This document shows, piece by piece, positions 18,201-24,903 of a stretch of 64,000 nt of DNA. Under the pieces are notes generated by a model, which did not search any database, was not told the origin of the DNA, and worked only from the letters and a program-made list of their open reading frames with translations. The translations under genes and the position numbers were made by a program. The stretch is from the NCBI RefSeq assembly GCF_946479755.1, contig NZ_CAMLHC010000007.1:1-64000 (forward strand), given 5' to 3'. Source of the DNA: an uncultured Chitinophaga sp. GTDB taxonomy: Bacteria > Bacteroidota > Bacteroidia > Chitinophagales > Chitinophagaceae. How positions within the stretch are numbered: the stretch's first letter is position 1; each line of letters begins with the position of its first letter.

Positions 18201-18645
18201 CCTGCAGGGCATTTACCGGATTTACCTCGTTGGTAACGGCGAGGTCAGCGCCTTTGATCTCAGTGGTGGCATACCCGAGGCTTTTTTTCGTCTTGGTGAC
18301 CCCCAGCGCTGTTACGACCACCTCTCCGAGCTGTTTGTTATCCTCTGCAACAATGACATTCACAATACTCCGGTTGTTGATAGGCACCTCCTGTTTGAGA
18401 AAGCCAATGGCATTGAATATCAGGGTGCCGTTGCCGGGCGCGGTGATGATGTAGTTACCCTGGGCATCGGTTACGGCCCCGGTCTTGGAATCCTTCAGCA
18501 TGATGGATACTCCGGGAATGGGTTCGCCCCGGACGGAGCTGACTTTTCCGATGATTTTGCTGGTTTGTGCCATGGCAGTGCTCCAGTAAAGTAACAGGTA
18601 CAATACGATGGCCCCGGATCTGTAGGGGTGTGAACATGTCCACAT
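15214..18645 (-). CDS. SusC/RagA-like TonB-linked outer-membrane porin
   Basis: 1143 residues. Signal peptide (GAIVLYLLLYWSTAMAQ), then a carboxypeptidase-like beta-sandwich (GKVSSVRGEPIPGVSIMLKDSKTGAVTD), a TonB box region (GEVVVTALG), plug domain with NALQGKVAGVQI and VLKGSSAAALYGSRA, and a long beta-barrel ending in an aromatic residue (IRVGF). It lacks the N-terminal STN domain, so it should not signal to an anti-sigma factor, consistent with no sigma/FecR neighbours. It forms a transporter with the SusD-like protein directly downstream. Confidence 0.95.
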   Translation of the reverse strand: MWTCSHPYRSGAIVLYLLLYWSTAMAQTSKIIGKVSSVRGEPIPGVSIMLKDSKTGAVTDAQGNYIITAPGNGTLIFNAIGFLKQEVPINNRSIVNVIVAEDNKQLGEVVVTALGVTKTKKSLGYATTEIKGADLAVTNEVNPVNALQGKVAGVQIDQGGGGLFGSSKIVIRGNSTLGTNNQPIFVIDGVIVENNTFNGTGRDFGNDLKNLNMEDFESVTVLKGSSAAALYGSRAINGVILITSKKGRERKGIGVNVSQTFNTFRPYAGPDFQNEFGGGTVGYFFTDNRDPNYKSNERWRTKVFPTDPTTGKPYIDRQVGRELENWGPRFAGQEVLNYDGTPTQYVAQPDNFMDAFQNGRGSATNIALDGGNDRSTFRVSYTRDQSQGIVAKNSLLKNSFDVRVTHTINRFLSADVSANYTDFAGKNPPRLGGLDAFASYNFGKLFSWILPRNYDTKYWMQKAHYTSVFGGAPNPADPNEPNKAPESRFWFSLFENEYLQNEQTIRGRIALTATITPWAKLLLEGNVNNLYTKNENKELGQSPDFKGGLYGLGHTSKESYFLKWMLMINKTLAKDLDLSGYIGGETQRFQTTFNYSETVGGLNYPGQFFLGNSAQKMEPKGGLKTKKAFNSLYASADLAWKNQLFLQATFRGDWSSALAYTNGGGNFFYNYPAVSLSWLFSETFKLPSWISYGKLRGNLAALGNDTDPFTINPGFTFNGFTSSNGTDIPMSTYSRYRDPLTGKLMVIQPNLRPQRKIAKELGAEMRFLQNRIGFDLSVYQDNTRDQILDVATPPESGQDGIIINAGNIQNRGLELMIDGTPVKTKNFEWSTNLNYSFNRNLIKDLYPGRTEYDLGANIGEISTWAVVGKSYGVLRTLIHSSPYQAKDANGNPVDDPNNGKPVLAWRSDARAAFPARSNTWQDVGDINAKFRAGWGNTFRYKGFSLNVLLDAKIGGDFVLLTYRYGTHTGVFPNTLAGRDAATGGITWTSKYDGQTYDDGLIPDGVFPKGQTITQPDGTQVDVGGMSYAQAYEKGYVEPTHAPQFYYRYGSSSTGVADYWVKKNTWVSLRQVSLAYQFPASICKKLMLNNLSVAVVGRDLLYLYNSLPYNYNPASNNSNNTAYSGEEGFLPMIRSIAGTIRVGF

Positions 18646-19045
18646 ACGTTTGATTTTGATGGTTGATGATAAAAAATAACAAGTGTAATGATTTGCGTGC
18701 TATTGATTTGCTGTGTTCATAAGGGGACAGATTTATCGGTACTATGTTTAAGTATAGGAAAACGTTACGCCGGAGGAAAGAATGGATTGTTTGCTGCTTC
18801 TCACAATCCCGTTGCCGTATTATATGTAACAAATGGTATCCCTAAATGTTGCAACGGTATTCTTTTTGAAAATAAATAAAACAATCCGGAATTAATAATT
18901 ATCTTTAAGACAGATGCCTGTATTTATGATAGCGCATCTGTCCTCCTGCCTTTATACATTCCATCCTGCCTTTATTTATTCCATTTTTTTTCTGATAGCG
19001 TTCGCTTATTTGATTCGCATATAACTAACCAAACATCTGATTGCT
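18646..19045. other. Divergent intergenic region (400 bp)
   Basis: Must hold the promoters of the minus-strand SusC/SusD pair and the plus-strand HAD gene. I see no clean TTTG/TAnnTTTG pair, repeat or hairpin in it. Confidence 0.5.
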
Positions 19046-19864
19046 ATGAAAAAAAAGGGATTTTTAATCGACATGGATGGCGTAATCTACAAAGGCAGTG
19101 AGCCCATTCCCGGCGCAGTAGATTTTATCAACGGGCTCAGAGACAAAGGGCTGCCCTTCCTCTTCCTCACCAACAACAGCCAAAGGACCAGCAGGGATGT
19201 TTGTTACAAGCTCAATAAAATGGGCTTCCGGGTAAATGATACGGATATTTTCACCTGTGCCATGGCCACAGCCAGGTACCTGGCATCCCGGAAAGAAAAC
19301 GGTACCGCCTATGTGATCGGCGAAGGTGGCCTGCTGACAGAATTACATAATGCAGGTTATTCTATTGTAGATGACCAGCCGGATTATGTGATTATCGGCG
19401 AAGGCAGAACGATCATGCTGGAATCTGTGGATAAGGCGATTAATATGATCATGAAGGGCGCCAAGCTTATTGCCACCAACCTGGACCCCAATTGCCCGAT
19501 GGGAGGCGGTAAGTACCGGGTAGGATGCGGCGCATTGGTCGCCATGCTCGAATTTGCCACGGGTATCAAAGCTTTCAGTGTAGGGAAACCAAGCCCGGTG
19601 ATGATGCGCATGGCAAGGAAAGCTTTGCAGCTCACCACAGATGAAACAGTGATGATAGGGGATACCATGGGAACAGATATACTGGGAGCAGGTTCCATGG
19701 GCTTTACTACCGTACTTACGCTAACAGGAGTGACACGCGAAGAAGACCTGGCACATTTCGGCTATGCTCCTGATTTTGTGATCCGGTCCATTAAAGACCT
19801 GCTGGAGGAGGAGCTGTTTATGCGGGTGATGGGAAGATCTGCGCTTGTTACTGATGATTATTAA
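19046..19864 (+). CDS. HAD-IIA family sugar/nucleotide phosphatase (NagD-like)
   Basis: 272 residues. HAD motif I is LIDMDGVIY (Asp9 nucleophile, Asp11 acid/base), motif II LFLTNNS, motif III Lys in VGKPSP, and motif IV VMIGDTMGTDILGA. The cap lies between motifs II and III (class IIA), as in NagD and pyridoxal or 4-nitrophenyl phosphatases. Cytoplasmic dephosphorylation of a small phosphometabolite is expected; the substrate cannot be deduced. Monocistronic, with a strong hairpin after the gene. Confidence 0.9.
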   Translation: MKKKGFLIDMDGVIYKGSEPIPGAVDFINGLRDKGLPFLFLTNNSQRTSRDVCYKLNKMGFRVNDTDIFTCAMATARYLASRKENGTAYVIGEGGLLTELHNAGYSIVDDQPDYVIIGEGRTIMLESVDKAINMIMKGAKLIATNLDPNCPMGGGKYRVGCGALVAMLEFATGIKAFSVGKPSPVMMRMARKALQLTTDETVMIGDTMGTDILGAGSMGFTTVLTLTGVTREEDLAHFGYAPDFVIRSIKDLLEEELFMRVMGRSALVTDDY

Positions 19865-19905
19865 ACGGATGTTGCCATAGGGCTTTTTATGTTGTTTGAA
19901 GTGAG

Positions 19906-19936
19906 GCCGGCCGGGCTATCCCGCCGGCTTTCTTTG
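19906..19936 (+). terminator. GC-rich terminator after the HAD gene
   Basis: GCCGG (19906-19910) pairs with CCGGC (19924-19928), and inner CGGG/CCCG continues the stem around the loop CTAT with one bulged C. TTTCTTT follows. Confidence 0.75.
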
Positions 19937-19950
19937 ATCTTTTCGCTTTG

Positions 19951-20260
19951 TCAGTTAAACGACTTCCGAAAAGCCAAAGGGGAGACATTCGTTTTGCTTT
20001 TGAATAGTTTGATGAATGACTGTGGATGCTCGAAGCCCAGTTTATATGCGATTTCGCTTGCAGATAAATCGGTTGCCGACAATTTTTCTTTTTCCTTTTC
20101 GATCGCTTTACTTACTGTGTATGAATTGTTGTGTGCTTTAGCCGGTTAAATTTTTTAAGTAACCGGCTTAAATAGTTGGGTGAGATATTTAATTCGTTCG
20201 TGATGAATTGAACGGTGGGTAGCCCGTGTGAAATATGGATGAGTTGCCCTATTGTAGCCT
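19951..20260 (-). pseudogene. Decayed AraC-family regulator, C-terminal HTH only, frameshifted
   Basis: Minus-strand translation gives the end of an AraC DNA-binding domain in two frames. The upstream part reads HGLPTVQFITNELNISP and NYLSRLLKKFN (helix 2 region). After a frame change near 20120 it continues SKAIEKEKEKLSATDLSAS, EIAYKLGFEHPQSFIKLF and KSKTNVSPLAFRKSFN, ending at a stop at 19951-19953. These are textbook AraC C-terminal sequences, so the gene once was real. The N-terminal ligand domain is absent, with stops just upstream. Probably non-functional. Confidence 0.8.
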
Positions 20261-20978
20261 ATAGACAACCTATTTTCTGTTAGCCGTATCACCTTGACTT
20301 TTCCTGTACAAGTACGCTGAACATTAATCCCATGGCATTGTAGGGTACTGTGATTCCCTATCATTCGTAAAGACATTGTGCGTAACAATGGCATTATGAG
20401 AATGAATTTCGAGGTCACAATTGCCCTTCGGGCGACAGAACCGCAGATGAGACAGCTAACTCCGCTACTTTTTGATGACCAACATGATTCCCCAGGCGCC
20501 GAACAATAACCGGTATTTATGGGCCAGCCTGGAAACTATACCCGCAGCCTCGTTAAAGCCGGTAATTTTGATGGCGTATTATTGGCAAACGATGTATTTG
20601 AGAAGCGGGGTATGCCTGAATGCTTATAGGGAAGTTGCCAAGGTCATTTACGCAAAGGCGCATTAACCAATTTTGGGAAAATTAAGAAGGAGGTTCAGCC
20701 ATGAATAAGTTTAATGGTATATGGTTTCCTGTAGGAGGAATCGGGAGTTAGCTTGATACAGACGTAACCGGGTAATAGCCAACAGTTGTTTGTTATATTG
20801 AATTTTTCGACTTCCCTTATATGAATGGCTTGTATTTTGGCTATTAATGTTTTTTCCTTTAACGCTACTTTAACAATCTTCCGTCCTGGGGAGGATAGGA
20901 AAATATTCCTATCCTATGTTTTTCAATTGTACGTATCGGTTATTCTACCGGTTAATATTTAATAACGCAAAAATTAAA
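20261..20978. other. Gene-poor region, probably decayed coding sequence
   Basis: Short open stretches in changing frames occur here, for example a plus-strand NFDGVLLANDVFEKRGMPE followed by a stop near 20628. They suggest a decayed gene that I cannot name. No hairpin, repeat or RNA gene seen. Confidence 0.4.
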
Positions 20979-21185
20979 ATGATGAAGTACAGATTATTTT
21001 TTTCAGCGATGATGGCAGTGGTTGTTGCCGTGATTTCTACTACAGGTGCAATGGCACAGCAGCCATCAAAAGAACAACGCAAACAGATGGCAGATACCAG
21101 TAAAAAAACTGGGTCCCGTCCCGCAGCACCGGTATTAAAACCAGCAAAGGTAGATACTGCGAAGAAGACAGGCAAAAAACATTGA
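20979..21185 (+). CDS. Small secreted hypothetical protein (68 aa)
   Basis: Start chosen at ATG 20979 because it gives a clean signal peptide (MMKYRLFFSAMMAVVVAVISTTGAMA then QQPSK). The mature part is about 42 residues, very basic and rich in Lys, Pro and Ala, with two TSKKTG/TAKKTG-like repeats and no predicted fold. Unknown function; short basic secreted proteins of this kind are common in Chitinophagaceae. An in-frame start at 20916 is less likely. Confidence 0.6.
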   Translation: MMKYRLFFSAMMAVVVAVISTTGAMAQQPSKEQRKQMADTSKKTGSRPAAPVLKPAKVDTAKKTGKKH

Positions 21186-21726
21186 TTCTATCAATATTGT
21201 ATTTACCAGGCAGAATAGGAAACGTTATTGCAAGCAGACAGCGGTGTACCGGCGTGTTCATTTGAATGTTGTAGAAACAGGAGCGTAATAAAACAGGAAC
21301 ATTTGCTGTTCCGGAAAACCGGAAGGTTGCGGCCGCTGTTTGTAGTTCCTGGAATGGGGAGAGCAATAACTTTACCAGGGTCCGTAGCAGTATATTATTG
21401 ATGTTGGGCTATTACCTGTCATACCAACGAAGTTGCTGATGTCGCAAATGGTGAAATATTAGTAGAATGTTTACTACGGAAGCGCTTCAGTTATTGGTGC
21501 ATTAATCAACGGAGGCGGCTCTTCAGCGGCCAGCCTCCTTGTTTAGATAGGCTATTGATGACATTTATAGGCAGCTATTAAATATTTTCTTTCAAAAAAA
21601 TTAAAAATAACATTGGTTGCCATAGGAAGAATGCGCAATCTGTTGTTTTCTATCAGGAAGAAGAACAGCCTTCCGGTGAACGAAACGTAGTCTGTACAGT
21701 AGTATTTATTCAAAAAAAATTAGTAT
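21186..21726. other. 540-bp spacer
   Basis: No convincing gene. One modest hairpin, GGAGGC (21511-21516) with GCCTCC (21533-21538) followed by TTGTTT, may terminate plus-strand transcription. Confidence 0.4.
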
Positions 21727-22470
21727 ATGAAACAAGTAAGAATGCCCCTGAAAGGTATTGCCTTTACCCTGTTAGCCGCCACTTTGGTGACCTCCTGCAA
21801 AAAGAAAGACGATCCGGCTCCGCCACCGCCACCAGCCAGGAATGCAACTATGCAATTCGTGCATGCTTCTCCAAAGACCGGTGAATTGACCGCAGATATC
21901 AATGGCAAAAAGCACCAGGATAAACTGAAGTTCCTTGGACAGTCAAACGGGTACATTCCTGTGCCGGCTGACAAAGAAGCGGTATTGAAATTCTTACTGG
22001 ACGGAAGTAAGTTAATAGTGGATGGGAAATATGCGTTGACAGACAAAGTGAGTTATTCGTTGTTCGTGTATGACACGCTGTTGAACAACAAAGTAAAGGC
22101 ATTGTTGTTAACGGATGACCGCAGCAGCCCGGCAAAAGGGAAGTCCAACGTACGTTTCCTGCACCTGTCACCTGATGCTACCGCTGTTGATATTGATGTT
22201 TTTAAGAATAAAGACAGTCTGCGGTTGGTAAGTAATGCTACTTATGTTGGGGATAAGCCCGATATTAAATCACTATCTGTATTCAAATCTGTTGCTGCGG
22301 GTGATTATCATGTGAAAGTCAAAACCAAGGTTGGTGGAAAAGAAACGACGATACTCGATATTCCTATTGTTAAACTGGAGGATGGAAAAGTGGCAACATT
22401 GTACCTGAGTGGTCTGGCAAAGGGGACGGGAACCACCAAAGTTGCACTCCAGGTATCACAACATAAATAA
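21727..22470 (+). CDS. DUF4397-domain lipoprotein (247 aa)
   Basis: Lipoprotein signal ending LVTSCKKKDD, then a proline-rich linker of PPPPPP type. Two DUF4397-like beta units follow, each starting with a phrase of the FVHASPKTG / VRFLHLSPDATAVDIDVF kind. DUF4397 proteins are surface lipoproteins in Bacteroidota with no assigned biochemical role. The gene is followed by a strong terminator and then by a group II intron fragment. Confidence 0.88.
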   Translation: MKQVRMPLKGIAFTLLAATLVTSCKKKDDPAPPPPPARNATMQFVHASPKTGELTADINGKKHQDKLKFLGQSNGYIPVPADKEAVLKFLLDGSKLIVDGKYALTDKVSYSLFVYDTLLNNKVKALLLTDDRSSPAKGKSNVRFLHLSPDATAVDIDVFKNKDSLRLVSNATYVGDKPDIKSLSVFKSVAAGDYHVKVKTKVGGKETTILDIPIVKLEDGKVATLYLSGLAKGTGTTKVALQVSQHK

Positions 22471-22494
22471 ATTTTTTGGGATGTAGAGAACGGA

Positions 22495-22530
22495 AAAGGC
22501 CACCTCTGAATACAGAGAGTGGCCTTTATG
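22495..22530 (+). terminator. Terminator after the DUF4397 gene
   Basis: AAAGGCCAC (22495-22503) pairs with GTGGCCTTT (22519-22527), with an inner CTCTG/CAGAG stem and one bulged A. 24 bp after the stop. Confidence 0.85.
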
Positions 22531-22554
22531 TGTGATAACCTATATGGTTATACG

Positions 22555-22818
22555 TTAAAAGAGCTCTTCCTTAAGAAGTTGATGTACAAATTGGACAGCA
22601 AAGTGCATGGGCGGCTACGCATGTGTGCCTGGAAGCAATGGAAGACAATCAAAGGGCGGTGCCGGCATCTCATAAAACTAGGCGACCTAAAGGTGACGGA
22701 TAGCAGTGGAGTAACGCCAGTTCGGGATATAGCTGCATGTCACGCAGTCCGATATTGTGTAGCATACTCGCCAGCAAGTACTTTAGGAAGAAAGGTTACT
22801 TAGGATTCTATCATCACT
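22555..22818 (+). pseudogene. Group II intron maturase/reverse transcriptase, C-terminal fragment with frameshift
   Basis: Reading begins as KVHGRLRMCAWKQWKTIKG and RCRHLIKLG, the conserved RxRMCxWKQWK start of maturase domain X. A frame change near 22700 is needed to continue as QWSNASSGYSCMSRSPIL and KYFRKKGYLGFYHH, then stop. These are standard C-terminal maturase phrases. The reverse transcriptase palm/finger domains are absent upstream, because the DUF4397 gene lies there. So this is a truncated and frameshifted relic. Confidence 0.82.
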
Positions 22819-22855
22819 AAGATATGAAAACAGAACATCGGAAGAAATTATTCTA

Positions 22856-22935
22856 ACAAACCGCCGTATACCAGACCGGTACGTACGGTGGTGTGAAAGG
22901 ACAGTGAGGGAAATAATCCCTCACTGTCTACTCGA
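22856..22935 (+). ncRNA. Group II intron domains V and VI (3' end of a truncated intron)
   Basis: Starts with ACCGCCGT pairing with ACGGTGGT (one G-U) in domain V. The upper TACC/GGTA stem carries a small AGACC loop, with CGT bulged opposite, and the diagnostic ACGTACGGTGG text is present. The 34-base hairpin is followed by GTGAAAGG and a domain VI stem, ACAGTGAGGG pairing with CCCTCACTGT. The typical 3' end CTACTCGAT follows at about 22928-22936. The position directly after the maturase fragment confirms the reading. Confidence 0.82.
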
Positions 22936-22943
22936 TTTCCTGT

Positions 22944-23627
22944 TTATTTTCTCCGCCATTGGTAACCCAGGAAAAGGTTGAACTGCTGGTTGTATATTTT
23001 CCATTGATGCTGTATGCGTGGGTCTTCTATAACCGGTATAAATCCACGGGAATAGCCAGCGCCTATATTCCAGCCATTGTTGCATTCATAGCGCAGCTGT
23101 ACCACGATGCCAGCATCAAATTTGTAGCGGAATCCTCCCGGAGCAGTAGCGGTGCCGAAAATGTTTCTTTCTGTTGTTATTTGTCCATCGGCGCCTTTTC
23201 GTTCTATACTGCTGTGCAGCAAGCTGCTAACGTAAGGGCCGGCAGATAACCGGAACCGGTGAAAGTAAGCAGTAGTTGTGATAGGGGCAATCATCAGATA
23301 AATGCTTTTAAAGCGGCTGTTGTATGCCTGTTGGCTGTTGCTGTCCGGGAGATGCAACATCACCGGACTTTGCCCAACTGATAATTCGGATTGGATGCCA
23401 AAATACTTGCTTAGCCTGGAGTGTACCGTAATTCCTGCAAACATACCGGGCAGAGGTTTTACGTAGTTGCCGGACGACAATAAATGAAGGTCCCCGCCAT
23501 ATAGTGAGCTGGAAGATACCCCTGCTTTTATGCCAAATGATACTTCCCTGTATCTGCTACTATCTTGCTGGGCGAAAACAGGCCTGAGCAATGCCAGGAA
23601 AGATATTATGATCGGAATATGTTTCAT
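22944..23627 (-). CDS. Outer-membrane beta-barrel protein (227 aa)
   Basis: Signal peptide (IPIIISFLALLRPVFA then QQDS). The mature part alternates polar and hydrophobic residues in barrel-like strands (VSFGIKAGVSSSSLYGG, FAGITVHSRLSKYFGIQSELSVGQ, FRLSAGPYVSSLL) and ends FNLFLGYQWRRK. It resembles the PorT/OmpA-like small barrel families of Bacteroidota. It lies 9 bp downstream of the TolC-like gene, so it is probably the last gene of the metal-efflux operon; its role there is unknown. Confidence 0.75.
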   Translation of the reverse strand: MKHIPIIISFLALLRPVFAQQDSSRYREVSFGIKAGVSSSSLYGGDLHLLSSGNYVKPLPGMFAGITVHSRLSKYFGIQSELSVGQSPVMLHLPDSNSQQAYNSRFKSIYLMIAPITTTAYFHRFRLSAGPYVSSLLHSSIERKGADGQITTERNIFGTATAPGGFRYKFDAGIVVQLRYECNNGWNIGAGYSRGFIPVIEDPRIQHQWKIYNQQFNLFLGYQWRRK

Positions 23628-23636
23628 ATCATTCGT

Positions 23637-24899
23637 TTATAAGTTAATATCCCAGATGCCGGCTGTTCTTTCCATTTCCACCAGCGCTGCGGCATATCCA
23701 TTTAGTGCCTCGTAATAGCTCTGTTTCAGGCTGTTGTAGGTGCGCTGGGCATTCAGTACTTCCAGCAGATTGATCTCGCCGGACCGATAGCTGTATATCT
23801 TACCGTCGAGTGCTTTCTGCGCATCTTCCAGTATGCCGGTATGAAACTGGCTTACTTGTTTGCGGGCAGCGAGGTAATTATAATAGCTGGTGGCCACTTC
23901 GGTTTGTACCTGTAATGCCGCCTGCTGGTAACGGGCAGCTGCCTGGGCTGCGCTGTATTGGGCCGATAACAGCTCCGCCTTCGACCTGCCGGAAAACTTC
24001 AATGGTATGCTAATACCTGCGGAAATAACATTCGTGGAAGGGGCTGGTGCTATGGTGTTGGTAGCACCGGAGTTTTGCGCCATTCCCAGGCTTAGTCCAA
24101 GGTCCGGCATCCTGTTGGCCTGTGCCAGCTTCACCAGGTTGTTGGCCACTTCTTTATCTTTCACGGCAGCGAGGACATCGGCCCGGTTGCTGACAGCGGT
24201 GTTGATAAGGTCTTTTAAACTAAATTCCCTGTCAAATCCGGATTTGAACGTAGCAGGGTAGTAAAGCGTATCTGATGATTTTCCCATCAGCATCCCCAAT
24301 TGTAATAAGGCGGCCTTAAAGCTGGCTTCATGCTTATACACTGTATTCAACATGTTGGCGGCTTCCAGTTTACTCTGGCGCGCATCTACTGCTTTTATTT
24401 CTCCCAGCTGAAATCGGATGCTATCTGCCCGGGCAAACAGCGACATGTTTTGATAAGATTCCGTGGTTACTTTGAGCAGGTTTTCCTGTAGTGTGGTTTG
24501 CAGGTAGGCCAGCGTGGCATCTGCCCTGAGCTGGCGATAGTAGTTTTCCAGCAACAGGTTTGTCAGTTCCAGCTGGCTTATTGCTACGCTGCTTCTGGCT
24601 TGTCGTTTATTGCCCAATTCCAGCAGCCAGTTGACAGAGGTACTAAATCCATACCCCATTTTCATCCTTTTCTGCCCGTTATCCACCCAGCCAAATGACA
24701 GCGTCGGGTCTGGGAAAACCTTTGCCGCAGCAACCCTTGCGGCAGCCAGGTTGACGTTGAACCGCTCTGTTACATACGCCAGGTTGTTATTTGTTATTTC
24801 CGCCAGGAAGCGGGTATAAGTCAACGAGTCAGTTACTTGTGCATTTCCCCGTACTGCCAGGAAAAGCAATAGCAGGATATTACCATATCTGATAGCCAT
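23637..24899 (-). CDS. TolC-family outer-membrane channel of an RND metal efflux system (CzcC/CusC-like)
   Basis: About 420 residues with start MAIRYGNILLLLFLAVRGNA, giving a signal peptide 4 bp after the pump gene. A start at 24917 would overlap the pump gene by 14 bp. Two long helical repeats typical of outer-membrane efflux proteins are visible (ARVAAAKVFPDPTLSFGWVDNGQ; NLVKLAQANRMPDLGLSLGMAQNSG). The end of the channel reads EINLLEVLNAQRTYNSLKQSYYEAL. It is the exit duct for the pump and adaptor encoded just upstream. Cys is absent at the signal cleavage site, so it is probably not lipidated. Confidence 0.9.
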   Translation of the reverse strand: MAIRYGNILLLLFLAVRGNAQVTDSLTYTRFLAEITNNNLAYVTERFNVNLAAARVAAAKVFPDPTLSFGWVDNGQKRMKMGYGFSTSVNWLLELGNKRQARSSVAISQLELTNLLLENYYRQLRADATLAYLQTTLQENLLKVTTESYQNMSLFARADSIRFQLGEIKAVDARQSKLEAANMLNTVYKHEASFKAALLQLGMLMGKSSDTLYYPATFKSGFDREFSLKDLINTAVSNRADVLAAVKDKEVANNLVKLAQANRMPDLGLSLGMAQNSGATNTIAPAPSTNVISAGISIPLKFSGRSKAELLSAQYSAAQAAARYQQAALQVQTEVATSYYNYLAARKQVSQFHTGILEDAQKALDGKIYSYRSGEINLLEVLNAQRTYNSLKQSYYEALNGYAAALVEMERTAGIWDINL

Positions 24900-24903
24900 C
24901 TGT

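Noticed and set aside
17491..18594. Plus-strand open frame of 367 codons opposite the SusC-like gene
   Set aside because: Antisense to a fully convincing SusC gene; its translation shows no protein-like features.
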